From positions 1 to 5,082 of the forward strand of contig JBLMYS010000195.1 of assembly GCA_050258415.1 (NCBI GenBank): a stretch of DNA of 5,082 nucleotides, read 5' to 3'. Source of the stretch: JAAXKN01 sp050258415 (lineage in GTDB: Bacteria > Bacteroidota > Ignavibacteria > Ignavibacteriales > SURF-24). How positions within the stretch are numbered: position 1 is the stretch's first letter; every line of letters starts with the position of its first letter. Below, piece by piece: positions 1 through 5,082 of this stretch. The translations under genes and the position numbers were made by a program. Under the pieces are notes generated by a model that had not been told where the DNA came from, searched no databases, and saw only the letters and a program-made list of their open reading frames with translations.

Positions 1-365
1 TTTGCAAAGAGCCACTTTATGGCTGTAAAACCTACATAGATGAGGTTAAACCACTTAAATCCTACACCCAAGGAGTAAGCCGGCATACCGCAGAATATGT
101 ACGGGTTCCAGAGCGTAAAACCCCCTTCATGCGTTGTGACATATGTCTGAAGACTCTTGCTCGTTATGATGTCACCCGACTGCAGCGTCTTGCCCCCGAA
201 ATACATTGGGGAGAAGAAGATGAGGAAAAGTATCAGAAGTATTGCAAGTGAGAGCGGGGTCTGGTATTTCCCCGGAATTATCTTATCAATTGTAAATCCT
301 TCAGTTCTGGTTTCTTTGGCTGCCTTGCCAGCCGTACCGATTGTTCTTTTTGTGGTTTTAGACAT
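1..365 (-). CDS. YfhO-family membrane protein, N-terminal part (runs off the left edge)
   Basis: Only the first 121 codons are in the window; the gene continues beyond position 1. The start is ATG at 365-363, with a GGAG ten bases upstream, and it overlaps the end of the methyltransferase gene by 8 bp, which suggests translational coupling. Seen: a basic, Lys/Thr-rich cytoplasmic tail (residues 1-33), one clear membrane segment (about 36-55, LSLAILLILFLIFF), then an extracytoplasmic loop with GGKTLQSGDIITS (57-69) and LWNPYIFCGMPAY (85-97). The WNPYxFxGMP pattern after a first helix is the hallmark of the YfhO family, large multi-pass proteins of GT-C-like architecture. In Firmicutes YfhO transfers a sugar from polyprenyl phosphate to lipoteichoic acid. 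Asp64 in the first outer loop sits where GT-C enzymes keep a catalytic acidic residue (inference). The acceptor is unknown; family assignment is fairly sure, function is not. Confidence 0.85.
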   Translation of the reverse strand, partial: MSKTTKRTIGTAGKAAKETRTEGFTIDKIIPGKYQTPLSLAILLILFLIFFSPMYFGGKTLQSGDIITSKSLQTYVTTHEGGFTLWNPYIFCGMPAYSLGVGFKWFNLIYVGFTAIKWLFA

Positions 366-1188
366 TTTTTCTTAGCTCCGGTTTTCTTGCAATAAAATTA
401 ATTCCCGCTCCTACCTTGTTTTCAGCCGTGTAATCCATATACATCATTAAGAGCGTGAAAGGGAAAGTGAAAATATAATATATGGGCAAAAGTAAAAGCA
501 GCAGTTTTGATTTGTTTACCATCTGTATCGGGTACTTGATCCCAAGGCGCCATGCCCTGTCACCCCAGGTGCCGTAGGTGTACTTCGACTGGTAGAGCTT
601 AAAGCCCAGGGGCTCAAGCTTGCTTCTTAGATCCTCGAATGAATACCCGACCCTTGCATGCTCTCCGATGAAGCTTTCCTCCTCCTCATCATGCACGTCA
701 CTTCCGCCATAGATCGATGGGGTGTTAATCATTAAAAATCCGCCGGGACGAAGCGCCCTGTGAAAATTCTCGAAAACTTTCACGTCTTCAACAATATGCT
801 CCATTACGTCAACGGAAAGAATAAGATCAAATTTTGCTTCGTGGCTTATTTGTGTTAGATCTTCTACGCCGAAAGATACATTCTTTAAGTTCTGGCTTCT
901 GAAAAACTCCCTGCAGTCTTCTATCCATTCCTCTTTTACGTCAATAGCGTAAATATTATTGGGCTTGAGGTTCTTAGCCATAAAATAAGCGTACTGCCCG
1001 TATCCTGTACCCGCATCATATATGCTTAGCTGCCTGTTCCCAAACTCTTTCCTCAGTTTCTTAAGCTCCCGCCTTACATACCAGGAACGCAGAAACATTA
1101 CGTCGAGCAGCTTATAAAACCAGACGCGTAAAAAAGGAAATCTCTTTATCCACCTGGCAAAAATGTTTTTTATTGGGTCATAATGCAT
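358..1188 (-). CDS. Class I SAM-dependent methyltransferase with a C-terminal hydrophobic segment
   Basis: This 276-residue protein has the Rossmann-fold methyltransferase signature: motif I DAGTGYGQY (58-66) binds S-adenosylmethionine, Asp83 ends strand 2 (IYAIDV), LSVDVMEH (124-131) is the post-motif region, and LRPGGFLMINTPS (146-158) is the strand 5 region, as in Methyltransf_11/UbiE-like proteins. The N-terminus (about 8-40) is rich in aromatic and basic residues, and a strongly hydrophobic stretch lies at about 228-250, followed by a short tail. This suggests the enzyme sits on the membrane (inference). The start ATG at 1188 is the first start codon after an in-frame stop, without a clear Shine-Dalgarno. 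It lies 93 bp downstream of the GT4 gene and overlaps the YfhO start by 8 bp. In a glycan locus the substrate may be a sugar or lipid-linked intermediate; the sequence does not identify it. Confidence 0.93.
   Translation of the reverse strand: MHYDPIKNIFARWIKRFPFLRVWFYKLLDVMFLRSWYVRRELKKLRKEFGNRQLSIYDAGTGYGQYAYFMAKNLKPNNIYAIDVKEEWIEDCREFFRSQNLKNVSFGVEDLTQISHEAKFDLILSVDVMEHIVEDVKVFENFHRALRPGGFLMINTPSIYGGSDVHDEEEESFIGEHARVGYSFEDLRSKLEPLGFKLYQSKYTYGTWGDRAWRLGIKYPIQMVNKSKLLLLLLPIYYIFTFPFTLLMMYMDYTAENKVGAGINFIARKPELRKNV
376..379 (-). promoter_or_regulatory. Probable ribosome binding site for the YfhO gene
   Basis: The minus strand reads GGAG with ten bases to the ATG at 365. It lies inside the last codons of the methyltransferase gene. 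It is the best Shine-Dalgarno-like sequence seen before any start in this window, although the spacing is slightly long. It supports choosing this ATG for the YfhO gene. Confidence 0.4.
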
Positions 1189-1281
1189 AAGGTTGTCAAT
1201 CGCTGAAATTTGATGTTTCTGAATTTGCTTTTAATTAGTCTGTTCTGGTTACAAACTGTTCTTTTCCTGAAGGTTTATCTT

Positions 1282-2403
1282 TTATTTGCCCGCGAGCTCC
1301 AGCACCCCTTCGGCAAACCGCCTCCATGAATACTTGTCCACTTCACCTTCTATATTCCTCTGGAATTCGGTTTCTTTTTCTTCGGTGTAAAACTTCATTA
1401 TGGCCTCAGCCATTTTTGCGGGGTCTTCTTTTTCCACTATATAGCCCGTTTTTCCCTCAAGCACTACCTCTTCAAGGCCTCCAACGTTTGTTGCAATTAC
1501 CGGCTTCCGGAAGTTCATGGCTATCTGCACAATTCCGCTCTGAGTGGCGCTCCTGTATGGAAGAATTACAGCATCTGAGGCGCAAAAGTAATATTTGACT
1601 TCAGAGGTGGGAATGAAATCTGTAAAAAGGTAAAGTGAGTCCTTAAGGCCCAGCTTTTCAACGAGGCTTTTGTACTTTTCCTCGTTTGAATAGAATTCAC
1701 CGGCTACCATCAGTTTTACATTGAGCCTGCCTTTTAACAAAGCCATCGATTCCATCAGTATGTCGAGCCCCTTATAATCTCTTATAAAACCGAAGAAGAG
1801 TATAAGTTTCTCGTCTTTGAGCTTCAGGTGACCTCTGGCTTCGCTTTTTGTGACGGGAAGCCCGAAGTTGGAATAAACGGGGTGGGGAAGAACTCTGTTT
1901 TTGGCATTTGGGAAAAGACTCAGCAGGTCTTCCTGCACTTTTTTGGACAAAAGGACAAAATAGTCGGCGCTGGAGAAGAAGTACTTCGTAAAGGCCCTGT
2001 CTCCCGGGCGACCCTCGTGAGGAATCACGTTGTCGCAGATTACGAGCACCTTTGTCCGTCCGTTCTTTTTTGCAATTTTGGATATGGTTCCGAAACAGGG
2101 ACCGAAAAAAGGCATCCAGTACTTGAATATCAAAAGGTCCGGAGCATCTTTCTTTATCTTTTCTCCAACTTTAACCCAGTTAAGCGGGTTTACTGAATCA
2201 ACCAGGACTTCGGTCGGTATTGCCTCCACGGTCTCTCCCGATTCGGTCTGCGACTTTCCCGGGAAGAGTATGGAAGGATATTGCCTCTTAAAGGTAATGA
2301 CATTGACGTCATTGTTTTTTGAAAGCTCAATATAAAGCAATCCGTTAAAATGAGCGATCCCCCCGCGCAGTGGATAAGCAGTTGATAGAATCGTTATTTT
2401 CAT
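1282..2403 (-). CDS. Glycosyltransferase family 4 (GT-B fold)
   Basis: The 373-residue protein has full family length. The N-terminal Rossmann domain opens with MKITILSTAYPLRGGIAHF (the GG at 14-15 is the usual acceptor/phosphate loop) and carries CDNVIPHE (123-130). The C-terminal nucleotide-sugar domain starts near 199 with LILFFGFIRDYKGLDIL (200-216) and has PYRSATQSGIVQIAM (282-296) followed by KPVIATNVGGLEEVV (300-314). These are GT4 signatures. The usual E-x7-E donor motif is not present in its normal form; Ala/Thr/Gln and Ile occupy that stretch, as I recall for the 'SATQSG' subgroup. The ATG overlaps the GT9 stop codon as ATGA, with no Shine-Dalgarno, so translation is probably coupled to GT9. 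The role is probably adding a sugar to a lipid-linked envelope glycan at the cytoplasmic face; donor and acceptor cannot be read from the sequence. Confidence 0.95.
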   Translation of the reverse strand: MKITILSTAYPLRGGIAHFNGLLYIELSKNNDVNVITFKRQYPSILFPGKSQTESGETVEAIPTEVLVDSVNPLNWVKVGEKIKKDAPDLLIFKYWMPFFGPCFGTISKIAKKNGRTKVLVICDNVIPHEGRPGDRAFTKYFFSSADYFVLLSKKVQEDLLSLFPNAKNRVLPHPVYSNFGLPVTKSEARGHLKLKDEKLILFFGFIRDYKGLDILMESMALLKGRLNVKLMVAGEFYSNEEKYKSLVEKLGLKDSLYLFTDFIPTSEVKYYFCASDAVILPYRSATQSGIVQIAMNFRKPVIATNVGGLEEVVLEGKTGYIVEKEDPAKMAEAIMKFYTEEKETEFQRNIEGEVDKYSWRRFAEGVLELAGK

Positions 2404-3494
2404 CGGGGAAGAAGTTTTGTGACTGTATTAAATACTCTGTCGACTGTTATGTAATTCATGCACTGGTATTCGGGATTCGTACAGACGGCGCTGTAGAAAC
2501 ACTTGCATTCCTTTTCAGGCTCTATTATTTCTCCAAGCCCGAAAAGTTCAAACTCATGCGGATTAAAAATATTGTTGAACAGAACAATTTTCTTATTCAG
2601 CCCGAGCGTTATATGCATTGCCATTGTTACACCTGTGACCACAAGCTGGCACTGGTCTACAAGGTTGATGAATTTCTCCAGTGGAAAATGCCCGAAATAC
2701 CTGCCTCCGGTTTTTTCGGCAAACATCCTGTTTTTGGCATCTTCCTGCTCGCCGCCTAAGAACACCACCTGATAACCCTCTTTGAGGAGCCTTCGGGAGA
2801 GTTCTATCCAGTTCTCATCCGGCCACAGGCGCGAGGTCCATCTGCCGCCGCATCCGGTATTAAGCCCGATAACCTGCCTGGCCTTATCCAGATCCCAGTC
2901 CCCGGCATACTGGCTGAAGTTGGAGAGCACATATTTTTCGCCTTTATAGCTGAAGCCGCAGATCTCAAAGATCTCTTCAAGATAATTCCGGGTGTTTGCC
3001 TTGTTGATGTCGTCAAAAACCCCGGTCATATACTTTGCCTCGGCATCCTTGTCGGCAGGATATGGGACTCCGTTTTTTAAGACGTACCCTTTTTTTACCT
3101 GCCCTTTAAGCAATTCCATGAGCGCACAGGCTTCTTTATCCTTGTCAAGGTTTACTATGTAGTCAAATTCCAGAGCCTGAAGAAACGCAACGCCTTCGGC
3201 GTTAAACTTGACTATTGTATCCACTTCTTTTGGTACAACAGAAGGAGTGTATGTAAGCCAGTATACTTTTGCCTGCGGATACTTCTCCTTTAAGGGGGAA
3301 AGAATCGGCGTGGTGCGTATAACGTCGCCTACGGCACCCAGCTTTATGATTAATACTTTCCCTTTGGTTGGGTCATAGTAAGGGCAGTCGCTTCCATCAG
3401 CCTCCACGCAGTGTACACCGTGAAGCTTGTGGGGTTTGCAGGGAATGTCACCCCTGAAAAAGCGGCAATCTAATTTTAAGTCCGATATCTTCAA
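2400..3494 (-). CDS. Glycosyltransferase family 9 (heptosyltransferase-like) with terminal Cys clusters
   Basis: The 364-residue protein matches the ADP-heptose:LPS heptosyltransferase family (WaaC/WaaF-like, GT-B). Seen: KVLIIKLGAVGDVIRTTPIL (46-65), where Asp57 matches the catalytic base of WaaC; GLNTGCGGRW (210-219) and SRLWPDENW (221-229) at the start of the donor domain; VVFLGG (243-248); and TGVTMAMHITLGL (287-299), where many relatives have Asp at the Val289 position. A Cys-rich head (C10, C19, C29, C37) precedes the fold, and a Cys-rich tail (C330, C332, C338, C345) follows it. The start is TTG at 3494-3492: an in-frame TAA lies two codons upstream and no ATG is available, while the Cys-rich head looks genuine. 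There is no Shine-Dalgarno. It leads a unit with GT4 (4-bp overlap) after the terminator at 3576-3536. The donor could be a heptose or another sugar. Confidence 0.93.
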   Translation of the reverse strand: MKISDLKLDCRFFRGDIPCKPHKLHGVHCVEADGSDCPYYDPTKGKVLIIKLGAVGDVIRTTPILSPLKEKYPQAKVYWLTYTPSVVPKEVDTIVKFNAEGVAFLQALEFDYIVNLDKDKEACALMELLKGQVKKGYVLKNGVPYPADKDAEAKYMTGVFDDINKANTRNYLEEIFEICGFSYKGEKYVLSNFSQYAGDWDLDKARQVIGLNTGCGGRWTSRLWPDENWIELSRRLLKEGYQVVFLGGEQEDAKNRMFAEKTGGRYFGHFPLEKFINLVDQCQLVVTGVTMAMHITLGLNKKIVLFNNIFNPHEFELFGLGEIIEPEKECKCFYSAVCTNPEYQCMNYITVDRVFNTVTKLLPR

Positions 3495-3535
3495 ATTAAA
3501 TTATTAAGTTAAATTTTTGAATAATGACTTTGAAC

Positions 3536-3576
3536 AAAAAGCCGGTAATCAGGACAATGCTCTGAATGCCCGGCTT
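3536..3576 (-). terminator. Probable intrinsic terminator after the GT2 gene
   Basis: On the minus strand AAGCCGG (3576-3570) pairs with CCGGCTT (3545-3539), a perfect 7-bp stem with five G/C pairs. A further inner 4-bp pairing (TCAG at 3565-3562 with CTGA at 3552-3549) can shorten the 24-base loop. The stem runs directly into a T-run (five T at 3540-3536, two of them in the stem). It lies 22 bases past the GT2 stop and 41 bases before the GT9 start, so it probably ends the GT2 transcript. The T-run is short, so read-through into GT9 is possible. Confidence 0.6.
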
Positions 3577-3598
3577 AATATAAACCTTGCTTAATCTG

Positions 3599-4975
3599 TC
3601 AGCTTTTATCCTTTACCGAGTACTCTTTGTCGTTCTGCATTGAGTGAACCATCATCTCACCTAAAAGACCTACCGAGAAGAACTGTACACCCACAATTAT
3701 AAGTAGCATGCCAAAGAACAACAGGGGCCTGTTGCTCAGGCTGTGTCCCATCATCCATTCTATGGAAAGATAACCGTTTACAACAAAGCCAATTAAGAAG
3801 GCAATTGCACCTAAGAATCCAAAGAGATGCATCGGGCGCTTTATGTAGCGCGTTGTAAATATTACGGTCATCAGGTCAATAAAACCCTTGAAGAAACGTG
3901 ATATTCCAAATTTTGTCGACCCGTAACGGCGCGGATGATGCTTAACCGGAATTTCTGCGATCGTGAAGCCCTGCCAGTCTGCCAGTACCGGCATGTATCT
4001 GTGGAGTTCACCGTAAACATTCAGGTTCTTTACCACTTCACGCCTGTAGGCCTTAAGCCCGCAGTTAAAGTCGTGTATCTTTATTCCGCTCATCAGGCCG
4101 GTTACATAGTTGAAGAACTTGGATGAGTGGCGCTTGATAAAAGGATCAAAACGCTGCTTTTTCCACCCTGAGACCAGATCGTAACCTTCTTCAAGCTTCT
4201 GCAGAAGATTCACTATCTCGTTCGGATCGTCCTGCAGGTCGGCATCCATTGTAATTACAACGTCACCTGTAACCTGCTTAAATCCCATCTGGAGGGCTGC
4301 CGACTTGCCGTAGTTTTTCCTGAAGCTTATATACTTAAACTTGGGGTCAACCCTTGAAATTTCCTTCAAAACAGATAACGACTTATCTGTTGAACCGTCA
4401 TCTACAAAAATGACCTCGTACTCTGCCGAAATCATTCTCATCGCTTTTTTGATCTCGTTGGCCAGGGGCCTTAAAGACTCTTCCTCGTTGTATAAAGGTA
4501 CAACTATTGAAACTTTCTTAAAGCTTGTCTTCTTCGGGCTTGCTTCTGTTGGTGCTGCAGCCGGACGGTTATAGCTGCTGCTGTAATGTTTCCCCCTGTA
4601 CCTGCTGTAATGAGGTTTGTTGGGGCTTTTAGGAGGCACTATCTTTGCCTGACCTCTCTGTGACTGCTGCTTGCCCTGCTGCTGCGGCTCAGATTTCCGG
4701 GCCTGCTGTTCCTGCCTTGGCTGCCTTTCAGACTGCTTGTCTGATTCCTGCCTTGGCTGCCTTTCAGACTGCTTTTCTGATTCCTGACGGGGCTGCCTTT
4801 CAGACTCATGCCTTGGCTGCCTGTCTGCCTGCTTCTCCGGTTGCTTCTCAGTCTGGGGGTTCTGCTGCCTGGGCTGTCTTTCCTGATGGGAGCCCTGCGG
4901 CTTATTCTGTTTTTCCCCCTGATTGTCGTGTGAGCCGGGGGCGTCGTTTCCATCGTTAATACGTTTCTCGTCCAA
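3599..4975 (-). CDS. GT2 glycosyltransferase (DPM1/CsbB/GtrB-like) with a long Gln/Arg-rich N-terminal extension
   Basis: The 458-residue protein has three parts. Residues 1-150 are low complexity (Gln, Arg, Lys, Glu, Ser, Pro), predicted disordered, with a 12-residue repeat at about 60-90 and an Arg/Tyr-rich end (122-137). Residues 153-360 form a GT-A domain: VSIVVPLYNEEES (155-167), VDDGSTD (191-197), DADLQDDP (244-251, the metal-binding DxD-like motif), DFNCGLKAY (302-310) and RRYGSTKFG (349-357). Two membrane helices follow (about 383-403 and 418-440). This layout is that of enzymes that move a sugar onto polyprenyl phosphate, such as CsbB, GtrB and ArnC; these are usually about 310-340 residues, so the excess is the extension. 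The start is TTG at 4975-4973, immediately after an in-frame TAA, with only a weak GGA upstream; no in-frame ATG occurs before the catalytic domain. GTG at codon 113 is an alternative start that would remove the repeats. Confidence 0.92.
   Translation of the reverse strand: MDEKRINDGNDAPGSHDNQGEKQNKPQGSHQERQPRQQNPQTEKQPEKQADRQPRHESERQPRQESEKQSERQPRQESDKQSERQPRQEQQARKSEPQQQGKQQSQRGQAKIVPPKSPNKPHYSRYRGKHYSSSYNRPAAAPTEASPKKTSFKKVSIVVPLYNEEESLRPLANEIKKAMRMISAEYEVIFVDDGSTDKSLSVLKEISRVDPKFKYISFRKNYGKSAALQMGFKQVTGDVVITMDADLQDDPNEIVNLLQKLEEGYDLVSGWKKQRFDPFIKRHSSKFFNYVTGLMSGIKIHDFNCGLKAYRREVVKNLNVYGELHRYMPVLADWQGFTIAEIPVKHHPRRYGSTKFGISRFFKGFIDLMTVIFTTRYIKRPMHLFGFLGAIAFLIGFVVNGYLSIEWMMGHSLSNRPLLFFGMLLIIVGVQFFSVGLLGEMMVHSMQNDKEYSVKDKS
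4711..4806. repeat. 36-bp in-frame tandem repeat (about 2.7 copies) in the GT2 extension
   Basis: Copy one (4711-4746) and copy two (4747-4782) differ at a single base; a third, partial copy (4783-4806) matches the first 24 bases with three differences, and a more diverged trace continues to about 4840. The period is a multiple of three, so the reading frame is kept. The encoded unit is RQPRQES(E/D)KQSE, seen at residues 60-71 and 72-83, with an 8-residue short form at 52-59 (RQPRHESE) and a partial copy at 84-89. Near-identity suggests recent duplication and likely length variation between strains. Confidence 0.9.
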
Positions 4976-5006
4976 TTAAAAATCCGATTTTGTAAAAAAA
5001 TACCCA

Positions 5007-5037
5007 TAAAATTAAACTAATAAATGACTAAAATCAA
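5007..5037 (-). promoter_or_regulatory. Candidate Bacteroidota-type promoter for the GT2 gene
   Basis: The minus strand has TTG at 5037-5035, 20 bases, then TAATTTTA at 5014-5007. This fits the Bacteroidota primary sigma consensus TTG-N19-21-TAnnTTTG except for the last base. Read as a sigma-70 promoter, TTGATT and TAATTT spaced by 17 are a weaker match. A start a few bases downstream would leave a leader of about 25 bases before the TTG start codon. The surrounding DNA is very AT-rich, so chance matches are likely. Confidence 0.3.
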
Positions 5038-5082
5038 TTTAACTTTTCCGGGTGGAATTAATTTCAGATTATACCCTTATCC

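Noticed and set aside
157..375. 72-codon plus-strand open frame with a hydrophobic end.
   Set aside because: It is antisense to the YfhO N-terminus, whose family signature and membrane helix are convincing; the hydrophobic stretch is a shadow.
1828..2759. Several plus-strand open frames over the GT4 and GT9 genes (up to 129 codons).
   Set aside because: They lie opposite two well-supported glycosyltransferase genes, overlap each other in different frames and show no recognisable domain.
3495..3538. A promoter for the GT9 gene between the terminator and the TTG start.
   Set aside because: TTTG (3538-3535) and TAACTTAA (3511-3504) resemble a Bacteroidota promoter, but the spacing of 23 is outside the usual range and the second element is a poor match. 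A promoter is expected here, but I cannot point to it.
4711..4840. CRISPR-like regular repeats.
   Set aside because: The copies are directly adjacent with no spacers, and they keep the reading frame of the GT2 gene.
4645..4959. Ala-rich open frame on the plus strand opposite the GT2 extension.
   Set aside because: It is the antisense reading of the same CAG/CTG-rich repeat; composition explains its openness and it has no plausible start region.
4639..5007. A 122-codon ATG-started open frame on the minus strand, in another frame across the GT2 extension, with an SLKGSQGRN-like repeat.
   Set aside because: The 36-bp repeat is a multiple of three and has no stop in any frame of this strand, so open shadow frames are expected. 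It has no Shine-Dalgarno, ends inside GT2, and cannot be joined to GT2 by a frameshift because an in-frame TAA lies directly before the GT2 TTG.
5041..5082. TATAAT on the minus strand near the right edge as a promoter element.
   Set aside because: No convincing -35 partner can be seen because the window ends, and it lies about 90 bases from the GT2 start, so it cannot be assigned.

Overview
The window reads as one stretch of a cell-envelope glycan locus with every gene on the minus strand, so transcription runs from the right end to the left end. Five protein genes fill it almost completely: a polyprenyl-phosphate-type GT2 glycosyltransferase with a long disordered N-terminus (4975-3599), a GT9 heptosyltransferase-like enzyme (3494-2400), a GT4 glycosyltransferase (2403-1282), a class I SAM-dependent methyltransferase (1188-358) and the first 121 codons of a large YfhO-type membrane protein (365 to the left edge). 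No RNA gene, CRISPR array, insertion sequence or attachment site was seen.

The host is probably a diderm of the Bacteroidota/Chlorobiota/Ignavibacteriota group. The reasons are weak or absent Shine-Dalgarno sequences, AT-rich leaders, a candidate TTG-N20-TAnnTTT promoter of the Bacteroidota type, a GT9 enzyme (typical of LPS-making cells), and protein wording in YfhO and GT9 that resembles Ignavibacteria proteins as I remember them. This is a judgement from memory, not a search result.

Layout: 5082-4976 is a short AT-rich leader with a possible promoter. The GT2 gene follows and is closed by a hairpin plus T-run at 3576-3536, a probable intrinsic terminator. About 40 bp later a second unit begins: GT9 and GT4 overlap by 4 bp (ATGA), a 93-bp gap follows, then the methyltransferase and YfhO overlap by 8 bp. 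The two unit-leading genes both appear to start with TTG.

Functionally, GT9 and GT4 would add sugars to a cytoplasmic lipid-linked or lipid A-linked glycan, and the methyltransferase may methylate a sugar or other small group on it. GT2 would load a sugar onto a polyprenyl phosphate, and the YfhO protein, a GT-C-like multi-pass enzyme, could use that lipid-sugar on the outer face of the inner membrane. The GT2 plus YfhO pairing recalls the CsbB/YfhO teichoic-acid glycosylation system of Firmicutes, here in an apparent diderm. The most unusual single feature is the roughly 150-residue Gln/Arg-rich extension of GT2, built partly from a 36-bp tandem DNA repeat. I did not find a clearly unprecedented system; the GT2/YfhO pairing and the repeat-built extension are the leads most worth following.
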